This document shows positions 9,938 to 23,129 of a stretch of 64,000 bases of DNA, piece by piece (position 1 is the first letter of the stretch; the number at the start of each line of letters is the position of its first letter). A model generated the notes under the pieces. It saw only the letters and a program-made list of their open reading frames with translations, ran no database searches and was not told the origin of the DNA. This stretch comes from Seriola aureovittata. Its lineage: Eukaryota; Chordata; Actinopteri; Carangiformes; Carangidae. The translations under genes were made by a program, and so were the position numbers. The stretch lies in NCBI RefSeq assembly GCF_021018895.1, contig NC_079364.1:33806701-33870700 (forward strand). Reading direction: 5' to 3'.

Positions 9938-12149
9938 TGCCTAAATCTGACAAATGTAAATAGCTGTTTAAAATGACATCTTCAGTCAATAAAAGAATTT
10001 CAATTCAAACAGTATTGAAATCTATTGATCTGTAAGGACTACCCGAGCATTACAAACAGTGCTTCTTTCTCTACATGTTTTAGCTGTGTCAGGTTCAGCT
10101 CTCTCAGTGTGTGCTGTATTTAAGACTGTTTGTTGTCTCTCAGAAATACAGCACTTCACAGACTCAACAAAAACATAGCAACACTCTTAAAACATTCTCT
10201 TTTCCTACCTGATGCACACATCTTAGAGCAGTGTCTTCAATGACAGCAATGACGGTTCAGATCCAGGGAATCATTTCTTCTCTGCTTCAAATCCCCAAAC
10301 CCAGTCTTCTTACCTGTGCTGGACTCTGCCGTTTGCTTACCGCTTCCATATCTTCACTAAATCTGCCTTCCTTCTTCACGTAGCAGTAAATAAACAGGCA
10401 GGTGAATAAGCTGACAGTATGTCAACAAGCTGTAGACACAACACTGACATCAACATATAACGCTGTTGTGGCTAATGTGTTACAGATCCAGCAGACATGG
10501 CTTTATTTAGGTGAAACATATCAGACCCTTTAGCAGCTAGTTTTTGACTTTGTCTACTATTTCATGCTGAGGCAATTACCGGGAAAAGAAAGATGGACAT
10601 CTGGAAGTTAGACCCAGGTATTTCTCTTGGGAGTTGGTGGAGACCAAACCCAGCTGAAAGCAGATTTAGTATTGGACATTAACTCTTCAGGTGATACAAT
10701 TTCTAATGAATGCTAATGTTGCTCTGTCTGATTGATTTCTACAGTGAGTAGATTTGCCTTATTGTTTGCAACTCACAGCTGAGATTGTCGGTTGAAATTC
10801 AAGATGAGTGTTTTAGCTCCATATCAGAATTAATCTCCATCCCAACAAACACACCTGAAAACACATATCACATGACTATTCACATGCACTGGACATGCAT
10901 GTGCAGGTGTTAACAGCTTGATGCAGAAAATACTGTGGAACAGCAATGGCAAAAGGTAAGAGCAGAAATTTCTTAGTATTATAAAATGCAGAATGTAACT
11001 GAACAGCTGCTAGCAAAAACAACAAGGTCAACAACACTTGTAATTCATTATCATGTTGTATTCAGCACTGGTTGTTGAGGCTGATGCAGTTTGTTGCCAT
11101 GAAAAGGGTTACATGATAGGAGCGTGAGGAATCAGGGAAGCGTACGTTGTGACTGATAAGACCCAATCAAGAAGGGAAGGTTTACATAACTGTTTTTCAG
11201 TTTTTGCCTGTCCAGACATAAATGTAATTCCAGAGTTTTCAAACTAAGACGATGCCAGCAGTGTTTTCAAAAGGCTTGTAAACTCCAGAGTAGTGTGGAA
11301 GCCAGGTGTAAACTAACTAAACTAAAACATATTAGTATGAATGTAGCCTTTGATAGACTTTTTGATTGAGCGTATACAGTGGGAATTGGCAGTAATTCAG
11401 TATTATCTCACCAACTGTTTTGTGATGATATGATGGTATAATATTATCTTTTTTTTCATTTCTGGCCAAAATTAATCACTCAAAGCAAATTGAAACAAAA
11501 AACTCTGAAATATGTGTGACACACAGTTAACTGCTTTGTAAAGCTATTTGATTATTTGACATGTAATCATGTACATTTACTGGAAAAATGGTCCTATTAT
11601 TAACCATAATAGCAATAACCATTAACCATATAGTTATAGTAAAGATTATACTTACATAAAACAAATATACAACAGGATATATAATAAAAGAAAAAACACA
11701 GGCTGCTGTCTGCCTGTCAGGAAACGACTGAACCACAGTAACATTTGCTGTTAGTGTAGATAGACAGTGCATCTGATCTTTAAGTTTGTTTGGTTATAGA
11801 CTGTAGTGGGTCTCCTCACTGTGAGGAGTGATCAACGGACAACTGTGCATCATTATGCAGCAGTGGACCTGTAGCTACCACAGTCAAAATCCACTGAACA
11901 CGTGAGCAGAGCAACTAACTCACAGCTCGTGTTCCAGATCAGGTCCAGCTCATATCATGTCAAATTCATTTGGAAATTGAAAAATGTCGTAATCTATTCA
12001 CTTTTGACGTAGTATTAAAGGATAACTGTTGGTTCTGAGCTCTGCCTCATGAGTAGAACACCATATGTTGGATATTCAGTTGTTTATCAATGTATTGAAC
12101 TCATCATACATTAAGAAAATATTAATATATAAATATTAATATTAAATAA
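9938..12149. other. Unique AT-rich intergenic DNA
   Basis: No gene, transposon end or long tandem array recognised. A long minus-strand open frame near 11.6 kb is AT-rich and lacks any motif. Confidence 0.4.
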
Positions 12150-12451
12150 TAACTTTAAAATAAATTAAAGTCCTCTGGGGCACCAGCCTAAAAAACATAG
12201 GCGAAATTGCCAATATTGGTTCAGTCTCTAATTTTTACTATTAAACTGGAACTCTCATTAATAATTAACTTAAAAACTTTAACCAAATTACCATATCAAC
12301 AGTAAGTAAAGGTTGAACGATTGGAGTTCTACTGAGTAGAGGTTGGCAATACTCACACTTTTGCAACATTAAACACACCAGTAGCTATACTTAAAGACAT
12401 TTATTTACAATGGAACAGAGTAAAAACACAATCTCTAATCTAGTATACAGG

Positions 12452-12519
<68 letters not shown>

Positions 12520-13650
12520 TGTATATAGGGGTAAGATGGCCAATTCAAAATGGTGACTGTGACCACATGGCCTGAAAAAAGAAGACTACTCAAAATGGCC
12601 GCTGAAACCACCTGGTGTGTGGGACAGAGAAACTGTGAGTTTCTTTGTTAGCCTAGCTTATATATTCTAAAGGTACCAGGTTAAAGGGAGATGGTTAGCT
12701 GCATGCAGGTTCCAAAACTGAGACGTACTACAGGTATGTGTGTGAACATACAAGTACCCAAATAACTGTGTGACTAACCACAACCGAAGCAAACTTTTCA
12801 ACAAGAAGATATTAACTAACATGTACATGTACATTAACAAAGGTTAAGACTTCTCCTGCTTAGCTGTGCTGTGCTAGGTGAGGTTAGGCACAGTCAGTTA
12901 ATGTTACCTTTGAACAAAAGAAAAAGGTCCTTTCCAGTGTTGTTGTAAAGTCCAGCGAGTTGGGTGGCTTCCTGGTGGAGTGAAGTCCTAGCTGGCTGTG
13001 TGGACTCTGTTGGAGAGGAGGTTAGCTAGTTTCCTCTTTCTTCTTCTTACAGAGTTAGCTGTTCCACACTAACTCTGCCGTGGCTCCTCTTAGTTGGGAA
13101 TCAGGTGGCTGACCTTGTATTGTAGCCGCTGATTCTGAAGGAAACTTGGTTCACTCAGTTAATCCTAAGCAAGTTGCTGCTGTTGAGGAAAAGAGTGTTG
13201 CAGTCTCCTGTGGGCAGGCTGGCAAGAGAGCTGTTGTCTCATTTAGCAGGGCTGACTTGTGCTGGGAGCCTTGTTGCTCCTTGAAGAGCCAAGAGGGGAG
13301 AGGAGCGGCTGCTCCTGAACAAGGCAAGGAGAGAAGAGAAAGAACAAAGAGGGAGATCTGATTTTGTCTGGTGACATCCTGGGGGGTCACATGTCACACA
13401 CTGACCAAAACTGACTGGTCAGTCAGGTTCTTGGGGAGGGTGGTCCCCAGATGTGAACAGTGAGGAACTGTGGGGAAGCCAGTTCTTTGTCTGAAACACA
13501 GAAGAAACATGTGGTCTCCACCACCTTGGACGTACTAAGTTCCAACAACTTTTTGAACCCTGGTATTTCCCATGTTTTTGGGTGTAAATGATTGATAGGG
13601 ACAAAAAACCTTTCAGATTTTCAAATCAGTCAGTCAACCATTGAGCAAGA
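12150..13650 (-). other. Unclassified block, possible old LTR-like repeat
   Basis: The block contains a (GT)n array, an AATAAA signal in minus-strand sense (TTTATT at about 12399), repeated TTAGCTAG/GCTAGC words and purine-rich promoter-like sequence near 13.3 kb. A TGGTGCCCC string occurs in minus-strand sense near 12185. This order could fit a degenerate minus-strand LTR with adjoining leader. However, I found no second LTR, no target duplication and no coding remnant. Alternative: unrelated unique DNA. Confidence 0.2.
12456..12520. repeat. (GT)n microsatellite
   Basis: About 31 pure GT units, ending GTGTCTGTATATAGG. Confidence 0.97.
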
Positions 13651-14839
13651 ACATTATACAGCTGCTGCAATATAAACAACGAGGCATTTGACGGCATCAT
13701 AGTACATCCACTGTTTGTTTTTGCCACTGACAGGTTCAGAATGATATTATAAGTGTCTGACCACATTATGGACAGGATTACCACACAGGTGGACCTGTTT
13801 CTTAAAGAATAAGGTCTTTAATTAACCTATTTACTTAACAGAACATGGGAATTGTTAGTCTGCTGCTGCCAAGTTTGTCTTATTGTGTGGTAATTTTACT
13901 TAAGTAAAGGATGTGAACACTTCTTCCACCACTGAAAGTCAACAGTAGCTCCAAGCACAGCAACAACAATGACAGACTACATTGTCTCTTTACAAGTGTT
14001 TTGCTTTGACTTCACGTCAGTGTTGAAGCTCTGCTTCATTTTCTTCTTCTTCTTTGGATAAGGCAGACTAGATGCTCTGTTTTTTTTTTTGTTTTTATGT
14101 AGTCACAAGGTTTTAGTTGGTCTTGTTGGTCACGATAACTCTGCCCCCAGACCTTGACGTAAGCAGGTTAGTAAGTTTAAGACCAGCAACGTGTTGGTGC
14201 CGCTTTCGGACGAGTTTTCCTGGCCGAGAACCGGTTCTTTCGCTGACAAAACTTGGTCTAACCAGATTAGGCACCAGGTCCGATCTGGCCAATGAACTAC
14301 CTTAGTGGAAAAGGGATCACAGTTTTTGCGATATCTACTGAAGTTAGCATGCTCACTAGCCCTGGCCTGTCCTGTAATACTACTTTGTACCTCAAGAGCA
14401 AATAGTGAGTCAGACTTGGTTTTGAGCAGACATGAGCCCAGTTCGCACGCCATGCATTTTATGGATGTTTTGATGGTCAACAGGGATTTGTTGTGGTATG
14501 TCTTATGGTAAGTCCAAATGTGGCACAGGGGACGGGTAGTGGGAGGCTAAGGGTCCAACACCAAGAGAGACAATTACTGAATGCATGTATGCTGAACGGC
14601 CAATGCTGAAAAAAATGCTGGTCATAGATACGATCAAAAATGGGGTTTCTTGTATAAATTGACAAAGTGGTTTCGTTTAGTTCAGGTTTCATTTACTGAT
14701 TCTCCTCCATGACTAAGAATCACAGCTTTCATCTGGATGTTACAGAGCATGACCTTATGTGTGCTAGGTGCAGGGTCACAGTCGGGTCACAGCGCTGGCA
14801 CTTACCCATCCAGAGGAGGGGTGTGTTAATCCTCCTCAG
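13651..14839. other. No gene recognised
   Basis: Unique DNA with scattered CpG near 14.2 kb. Overlapping open frames on both strands at 14.1-14.5 kb show no known domain. Confidence 0.4.
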
Positions 14840-15070
14840 GCCCAGTAATGCCACCACTGGCCCAGCTGTGGTGAGGTCCCGCAGCCGGCAGTGGGGCCTC
14901 CAATGCTAATTGGAGGCTCTGAAGCATTGGGAGGCATGCAAATATCTCCGGCTTTAGATACCCTTCTGTTCCACTTCCAGTCCTCTCCAATCCCCTCATT
15001 CCACCTGACTGGAGGAGAGGAGGTGAACACAGCTGCTGGTTTGTTGCCTCCTTCCCGCGGGGACTGGCTG
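14840..15070. promoter_or_regulatory. Possible regulatory block: CCAAT palindrome and octamer
   Basis: A perfect 9-bp inverted repeat, GCCTCCAAT (14896-14904) and ATTGGAGGC (14909-14917), places two opposed CCAAT boxes 4 bp apart. A perfect POU octamer ATGCAAAT follows at 14936-14943. The block is free of recognised repeats. A regulatory role is inference only. Confidence 0.3.
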
Positions 15071-15088
15071 TGTCAAGGGAGGAGGGAG

Positions 15089-15140
<52 letters not shown>

Positions 15141-15177
15141 CTGTGTGTCTGTGTGTGAGTGTGTGTGCGTGTGTGGC
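15089..15177. repeat. Impure (GT)n microsatellite
   Basis: GT array interrupted by GC, CT and GA dinucleotides. The frame crossing it gives repetitive Cys-Val only. Confidence 0.95.
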
Positions 15178-15287
15178 AGCCGCTCTTGCCTTGATTAGGG
15201 GCTGGGCTTCCAGGCCGATGTCATATACTGTACATCAGAGGAGATCAGCAAGCCAGCCTGAAAGTCAGATGACACCAAGCACATGCA

Positions 15288-15313
15288 TAGCACCCCCCAC
15301 CACCACCACCACA

Positions 15314-15372
<59 letters not shown>

Positions 15373-15380
15373 GCACACAC
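15288..15380. repeat. (CCA)n-(CA)n compound microsatellite
   Basis: CCACC repeats at 15296-15312 run into a long CA array to about 15378. With the GT array 110 bp upstream, the two could pair as inverted arms. Confidence 0.95.
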
Positions 15381-18300
15381 TTGCCATCCCTCCCTATTGG
15401 CATTTATTCTTGCAGTTCCTTCTCACTCCCTGTCACCCCCACCACCCTCCTCCTAGTTTCAACTCACCTGTCCCTCTTGCCCCCCCAACACATAAAATCA
15501 CCACTCTCTCCTGGGACATATCAGCCAAGGCAACCTGCTGAATGCTGGTAGTTATCAGGAGAGGATGAGAGTGAGAAAGACAAAAAAAATGGGGTAGCTC
15601 TTTGGTGGGGGCTGTATGGGTAAAGGACCAGAACAGACCAGGCACGAGGAAGATGTTTAGACTTGGGCAGAGAGCTTGTCAAGACCATCAGGCTTTAGCC
15701 GTTGATGAAGACCTTTTGTTTCAGGACTTGAGAGTCACTTGACATTCAGAGGGTGTTAGCAGAATGATTGTTAAAAATCCGTCCTCATCTGCAGCAGTGT
15801 CTTTGGTTTCATGCTGGACCGGTCTGTCTGAAGACAGGCAAACTACCAGTGTCATGAATGTGTAATGCGCTGCATGATAATGCAAACAACAACCTTTGTG
15901 CACACCAGGTGAAATAAATGCTTTTCCCAAACAAACACATCATTCACGGTGGAGATCATGGAGGAGTCCATACATTACAATATAATTATTATACACCAAT
16001 CAGCAATAGCATTAAAACAGGTGACTGGTTTAAATGTTGTGACTGATCTGCGTATACTTTGACAGAGTCAAGCCATGAAGCTGTGGAAAATAATTAAAAC
16101 TCCAAATTAAGTTTTAAATCAAATTACTCATGATTCAGAATGAACTCTTAGAACAGGCCACGGATATAGACCAATCAGTGTATGTTATACATATACATTA
16201 TATGTTATATACTGTTTTTATACTATATATATGTAGTTTATTATAGGTCACTGTATAGGCATGATGATAACAATACAAATTGTAATTTTAACATTTCTGT
16301 CTATGTGGATTAAATAAAACAGATCAACATGTTAATTGTTAAGTTGTAGTCTGATTTTGTTGATGTTTTTTATTTTTTTGTTTGTTTTTTATTTTTTGTT
16401 TTTTTGCTTTGGACAGAATGAGCTAAGCTGTTCTTGCTCCCAGTCTTTCTGCTGTGGTAATTAACACCTCGTAGCTATAGTATGGATTACTTTTTCTTAT
16501 TGGACTTTATTATTTGTAATTCACAGAATAAAATCCACAAATATTTCACTGTCCACAAACAAGCATTTTTTTTATTAGTGTTGTCTAAAATCACATTCAC
16601 AAAAATATGAATTACAAGAATTCTTTGTTGGTTAAACAGAACAAGAGACCACGTTCACATTGGCATTTAATACATTTTTCAGTAAAACATTGGTTATATA
16701 AAGCTTTTGCCCCAAACTGTCTCGTTATTGATCTGTTCCTTCAATGCTGATGAAGAGGTGAACAATTCAGGAAACTCCTACCTTCACAATTACTCACTGT
16801 AGTTTCTATGGTTGCCATGGTCACATGGCAAGCTGTAGAGCATGTTGAAAAAAGTTAAACCATCATCAACTCCAAAGGCAGCATCAAATGGGTATGGCCA
16901 CTCAGAAGAGATGCAGCCATTCTCTCTCTGTGTGACACAGCAGGAAACACATTACACTGCAAACAATAGAGATGAAGATGCTTATTATCGGAAAATATCT
17001 TTACAAAAAATGAGGTGTTGATGTTTGTCTTCTGTCTGAGAAGGCACCTGATTCAGCTCCTTGTTACTGCATGGAGACATACAAAGAATCTTTATCACAA
17101 ACATATCCTTATAGAGATCTGGTCTGAATCTGAAACCTCCTCATGTTTTCTCTCCCAGCCTCCCTTCAGCTGTGTCCTCTCTCAACTCTGACCGACGCAC
17201 ATGTGACAACCATAAGGGGAATACGATGAGTCCTTTGCTGCAACATTTTGGCATACCAGGGCATAAATTAGCCTTCTCTCCTGTGTGTCTCCATCTTCCC
17301 CTGGGCTTGTCTCTCTTCTTCCTCAGGTCCCCTTTGAGATCCAGCAGCACATGCACATGGTCACTAAGAGAGACAAGTGTTGAACAGTCCATCCTCACAG
17401 CACTACCACACACTATGCTTCCTGCCCCCACCAATACCTCGCCACCACTCCTCTGCTCCTCTTTGCTCTCAGAGGAAGTCCCCTTTTCCTGAAACCATCA
17501 CTCTCAGCACCCTCAGGTCAGGACTTATGGGCTCAGACAGGGACAGGCTCTGCAGCCCTTGTTTGTGCAGCAGCTAAGAGCAACACATATGGCTAAGCAG
17601 TGTGAGGTAGTACTAGTTTCTGGTGTATTGAGTTGTGGGCGGAAACCGCCATGTTTTCTCTGCCTCCCCTCTGATTGAAAAAAGTCCACATTTGTTTGTT
17701 TTTTTCTACAACTAGACTCAGTCGTTTGACCTCTCTCTGAACTGCCATGTGCTTCTTCTGGCCTATCTCGACTCACTGGGACTGTTGCTTGCTCTCAGCT
17801 GCATTAAATACGATAAAACAAGTCACAGCTCAAACAAGTTGTATGGCTGTGACACAGCTTTAAGGCAACCCCACGTACAGCTGGATACAACACTGACAAA
17901 TGAAGGTGGTGGACACATGAAAGAACCTCAATGACTCCTGAGTGAAAGAGAGAGAGAGAGAGTACAGAAATAACATAATACTAATTTAATGCAAATATCC
18001 CTGCCACTATAATTTAGTATTTTAATGTTGCTAATATAAGATCAGGCAATATTACATTCCTGCAGTAGCCTACAGAAGGCTGCAGTGTCAGGACCACGGT
18101 GGTGCATAATCAATATTAATATACAATTTTGTTGTTATAAATATGCTAGGTGGCTAAAAATAATAATGTAATTAATTCGTTACTCTCAATATATTTATGA
18201 GAGCTGTCATACTCACACTTTGATTGTCGTCCATCTTCTTACTGAAATGTGGTTTATCTGTCCACTTCTTTAGGTGGCAATGTTGTGAAAAACAAGGGTC

Positions 18301-18599
18301 ATGAAACTGCAGCTGTTAACAAACTTTATGCAATTCTTGATGAGCTTGGTCCAATGATGAGCTACAAAAAATGTGCAAATATAGCTATTGGACCTATAAA
18401 ACCTAGTCGTCTTCAAAACAACCTAATCCAGGCCTCTTCGGACCTCAACTGCTGCATCATACTGCAACGTAGAAAAATGGATGAAAAGTTAAATGGGTCA
18501 CAAGACTCTTTTGGGGTAAATCGGTATTTTGACAACTATTACGGTTTACACAAAATCACAGTTTACGTTTTGTGTCATTTTTAGACTGTTTCAGATTTT
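15381..18599. other. Unique intergenic DNA
   Basis: No gene recognised. Contains T-rich runs at 16360-16405, a moderately complex block at 17180-17345 and a (GA)n run at 17947-17962. A 111-codon open frame at 18249-18584 has no domain I recognise and is adjacent to a repeat-like block, so it is probably chance. Confidence 0.4.
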
Positions 18600-20340
18600 A
18601 TAATGGGTGTGTATTGCACAGAATGTTCAGAGCTAGAGTGGGAGAAGCTCTAGAAACCCTTATCCCTATAGACGCATTTTTCAGTCTTCACACATCACGG
18701 CGTCCTCGTTAGTAGACAAATTTGTGCTGTTTCGTAGTGTCTACCTGAGCACAAAGACTTACAGAATTTGAATAGTGAGCCTCAAAGTGATAGGAGAACC
18801 TGCCACCTCTCCCATTGACTACCATACAAATTTAGGAGCTCATTTCCAGAGAAAAGCAGAAGTGACCCATTTTTGTAACTCGCTCCTGTGTCCACATGTT
18901 TGTCTTTAGAAACACATAATAAGCCACATAATCTGTGCACAAAGGTCTTGTGCCGGCCAAGGAGTTACCACTCTTTTCAAAAATAGCAGTTGTATGAGAG
19001 GCTCACCGAGCCAAAATCTCACTCAGCTGTGTCAGCTCTGTGGCTTCAGCTAGACACAGGTGTTTGACATAGCTCGTTAGGAGACTCTTTGCTCTCCATG
19101 ATGTTTACAAACAGCCACATAGAGAGAGATTGCAGTTCAGACTAGACAGTACAACAGTAAATACAGCAGTAGACATTTAAAATTTACTTTGAGCTTTGAG
19201 CTACAGGAACTGCTCAACCATCATAATAGCTGTCACATAGACTGCAATACAAATTCAGAAGCTGATAGCAAACAGTTTCTCAGCAGGTGCTAGTAACACA
19301 GTATCTGGCCAGAAATGGACAAAGCTGATTCTTATTGGCTAATTAGTGCCACAGGTGCTCAGCTCCGAGGCAGTGCTCTACAGCTAGAATAGCTGGGTTT
19401 ATTATTCTTCCGCCAAATTTTGGCGCGTAACTCGTCCCGCAGCTTTGAGAAAACCCCGGTAATATATACATCAAAACGTATTTCCCGAAAGAGGTGCTAT
19501 GACTTTTGGTGTTAAAATTCCAATTTTTCCCAAAGTTATTCCCAAAAAACTGGGAATAAATAATGCATTAGGAATGCATTGGAATTTTCTTTAGAAACCC
19601 ACCTTTTTTTTTCAAAACTTCACCTTTTTTCTGAGTCACCCAGCTCTCTCATACCTGCACATAGAAATGTGATTCAAACTATAAAACGGAGGAAAACTTC
19701 TGCTCTCTCAAAAAGACAACAACTGTTTTTACATAACATGTAAACTTTTCAAACTGTGAGCACTCAAAGGAGGAGTGGAAATCCCTTTTTCTTCAAAGTT
19801 AGAGTGAAAGCGTCAGTTGGCTAGAGTGCGTGAAGCAGTAAAAAATAACCTTTATTTTTATTTTTAACTGGAGCTCGCGGCCAAACCGTAAAAAGGAGAC
19901 AAATAATTCTTTCTGAAAGTGTAGACATAGTTGTTGGGATTCATAAAATGTAACTTTGACAGGCAGGGTCTGCACAAAATTTAAACGGGGGTGCCGAGTC
20001 CGGCAGCAATACCTGTCTCAGTCTCATTGACACCTAATTTAATCGTCTTTTTTTTTCAAAAGAATCTCACTCTGTCTTCGCACTGAGCTTACTCACTCAT
20101 TTTAAGGAATATCTGAATAAAATAGAGACTGTAGAAACTTCTGGCTTCAGTGTCTGGCACGGTCTTTTCGGTTTATGAAAAGAAGTAACGGTTTTCTCAT
20201 AATTTGCAATTGTTTGAAGCCGTGTAGAAGCCAAATTCTGGGCAGATTTTCACATTGCCATGGCAACGGCAGCAACCAGATAACCAACTCTCCAAGCTCT
20301 GCTAGCTTAACATTAGCCGCATGTTAGGTCTTAAATTACA
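18600..20340. repeat. Probable large non-coding dispersed repeat
   Basis: The text style (short paragraphs of CpG-containing, non-coding, moderately AT-rich DNA) fits a long degenerate teleost repeat. The TTATTATTCTTCCGCCAAA motif at 19399-19417, followed by CGCGTAACTCGTCCCGCAGC, is one I associate with such repeats. A palindrome CGCCAAA-t-TTTGGCG lies at 19411-19425. No second copy exists in this window, so ends and class are unknown. Confidence 0.35.
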
Positions 20341-20574
20341 TTTAGTTAGGTCTTAAATATGTAAGTCCATTTACTGCTTCCTTCGTTGCTTTTTTTTTTG
20401 TTTTGTTATAAGAGTGAATGAAGTTGTGACGGTCTCTGCTGAGACAGAGGAGAGGAGAAGCTACTAGCCCTCTCTCGCTGTCACTTCTAGTCGCGTTGCT
20501 CTCCTCCCCAGTAATGTTAAATTTAGCACAGAAAAAAACATAATAGTGGTAATTTAAATAGCGGTTCATGGGAT

Positions 20575-20990
20575 TTATTAACCCTCAGGGGTCCCTCTGT
20601 CCTTTTTTGGACATTTTCTTCACTTTTCTTTTTTGATTTGCTGATCATTTTGGCTGTGTTACAGCTGAAGGTATGGATTTCTGCAAGAAAGTGTCTTTTT
20701 TGACATGTTTTTAAAATCTAATGTCAGTTACTGTTACAGGTCTATTATACACTGGTAACACATTTTGTACCCTCTGGGGTTCCTCGCGTCCAAAAAAGGA
20801 CACACAAAGAAAATGCTATAAAATCATCATATATCAATAATTTCTTCTGCTTTTTTTTGCATACATCTCTTAAACCCCTTCAGTTCTGCTCAAACCTACC
20901 AAATGATTATTAGGTTTCAGGATTTTAACCCTTTAAGTGCCAGTTTGAAGACATGTTGCCTCTTGTTTTATTAAAAAAAAACAACACAGA
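20575..20990. repeat. Candidate repeat with paired GTCC(A/T)6GGAC palindromes
   Basis: Two related half-units start ACCCTCAGGGGTCCCTC (20581) and ACCCTCTGGGGTTCCTC (about 20769). Each is followed by a palindrome, GTCCTTTTTTGGAC and GTCCAAAAAAGGAC. A TTAACCCT string at 20578 and another at about 20929 resemble piggyBac-type TTAA borders, but the inner sequences are not clearly inverted. Classification is open. Confidence 0.3.
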
Positions 20991-22112
20991 ATATGAGATA
21001 TTTCCCACATAATACATGATGGAGGGATGTGACATTGTTTTATATCAGAGTCTTTTATATCAAGAGATTTCTCAAAACCAGAATATGATCAGGGTGACTT
21101 TTGAACACTGGAAATAAATTATGTACTCATCCCGGCAGTAGCCCCTGTGGCACTCAAAATTTCCCTGGAATTTTCTATTTGTTAATGCAGTCTTATTTTG
21201 GGCTTCAGTGAAGATTCAAGAAAAAAATATTTCTAAATTTACATTTAATACTTCATGCAAATAAAAATTAAATTCTGTTGAAATTTTTATTTCATTTTAT
21301 TTTAATATTGGCAACCACAATCTTCCATAGGTTTCATGATGTGTAATGTGTGGTTTGGCTTGATTTATTGATGTATTGGTTCACTGTACTGTCCTGTCGT
21401 GCTCGTCCAACCACAAATATCAATAGATTCAAATCCTGACGCAATCATGTACAAAATAACTTAATGACTTTGGACAGATAGTCCGGCTGCTCGCCTCTCT
21501 ATGTAAAGTCAGTCAGATTTATCAATCTACCACCTGTAGGCAGCCCAGTCAATACATAGACCTGACACAACAAACCTCCTCTCACTCCAGTGGCCAGTTT
21601 AATGTTATAGGTGGTCTGGATGTTTAAAGATGACAGACACAAAAAGCATTGAAGAAGTCTGTAAGCGTATTATTATACATGTATTATAATTCATGTAAGT
21701 GCATCCCAGCTGGGATATGCAAACCATACAACAATCATAACATGAATACAGCAGCGAATCTAACATTAGCTGACATTACCTGAAATATTAACTTATGGTT
21801 CATAAGCCAAATCATGCATGTTCTGATTACATTGATGTGGCTGTAGCTTGGTTTTTGTGGTATTTTCATAAAAAAAAGTCCTGAACCAATCAGCTACAAC
21901 GTATCAAACACAAGTTAAACTGATTCTTAAATTATTATCATTTTGGGAGAAAGTCAGTCAATAAAGTGAAAAATGTCTTTCCCTCTTTGAAAAAGACAGA
22001 TTCCACCATCACTCTCATCAGTGCTCCTTCAGAAGCCCTGCTTCCCAAATTCATGGACGCGCATTGCCTCAGCAACAACACAATGGCAGAATCCAGAGTG
22101 TCTTATCAACCT
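20991..22112. other. No gene recognised
   Basis: AT-rich unique DNA without recognised features. Confidence 0.4.
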
Positions 22113-22567
22113 CCAAGGCTGAAAAATGAAGCCGACATGGAAGTACTAAAATCTGCACTTCTTCGAATGACCCCTTGAGGCTGGCTCCAACAGTGAGTTA
22201 ATCTGTATAGACTCTCATGTTAAAATGCCTAATTTACAGCAAAAATAAACATGTTTACAGCCTGGTACAAAAACAGTTTTGGTTTCTAGAGCTAATTTCC
22301 CCTTCATGACAACTGTTTATATAACTTACCTGTTTACATTTAATTAAGGCTTAAAGTTATGGTGAATTGAGGGCGTGCCCTCTTTGAGTGACAGGTCCAC
22401 ACAAGCTCCACCTCTTTGACTATTTTTGGATTAGCTGGGAGTTAGGGGTGGAGTCAGATACTGCCAAGACGGCAACAGTGGAGCAGCTCACTCTAAGCTT
22501 CAAAACCGCTCTTCAGAAACCTGTGGGTGATGTCACAGAGGCTACTACATCTTTATTTACAGTCTAT
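22113..22567 (+). repeat. Dispersed repeat A, copy 2 (most complete)
   Basis: Starts GGCTGAAAAATGAAGCC. It continues through GGCTGGCTCCAACAGTGAGT, a TTTACAGCCTGGTACAAAAA block, GGGCGTGCCCTCTTTGAGTG, GGGGTGGAGTCAGATACTGCC and GATGTCACAGAGGCTAC, and ends TTTACAGTCTATGGTC. The 5' third matches 56552-56722. The middle and 3' parts match 6430-6750 in reverse. No coding capacity was seen. Confidence 0.82.
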
Positions 22568-23129
22568 GGTCTTCTGGCAGTTAGTTTAGTAACATGTAGG
22601 AGAGTAGGCGGGAAAAGGCGAAAGCTTTTGTCAGTGTGCGGGCAGACAACAGTTTCCTAGAGACAGTTAGTACCAGTGTAAACTCGATTTGTGTCAAACT
22701 CACAAAGATACCAATGGAAAGTATTCAGTACTTTATTTCTGACCAGCACTGGTCGGTACATTTGTTAAACCTCTCAGTACAGGTTGGGTTTGGGTCCCAT
22801 TCAGAACTTGAATAAAATAAATAAGTCCAGCCACTGTATAAAACTGAAACTTTGTTTTCTTGACAGAGATAAAATCCTCAGTGCAACTTTGACAAATTCA
22901 GAGCGAGAGAGTGGAAAGCCTTGAGCTTTTTCAAGTGCTGCACTTAACAGCCACAGAGCTCCACTGTAGCCGTCAGAGAAGACTGGCTGTCCAAGGTCAG
23001 TTTCTCCAGGCACAGGAAGGAAAGACAGTGAAGAATCAGAGGAGTGAGTTGGGTGGAGGAGGGACAGGCTGATAAGGATGAGAGCTGGAGGAAGGAAGAG
23101 AAGATAGAGGAGTAAAAGCTAAACAAAGA
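22568..23129. other. No gene recognised
   Basis: Unique DNA; purine-rich at 23020-23110. Nothing recognised. Confidence 0.4.

Noticed and set aside
12150..13650. Endogenous retrovirus interpretation
   Set aside because: Only a weak LTR-like texture. No gag, pol or env remnant, no second LTR and no target duplication, so kept as unclassified.
14891..15541. 216-codon plus-strand frame
   Set aside because: Spans two dinucleotide arrays. The His/Thr and Cys/Val runs are microsatellite translations and the rest has no motif.
18249..18584. 111-codon frame with no obvious low complexity
   Set aside because: No recognisable domain, no splice context, and it adjoins a repeat-like block. Not enough to call a gene.
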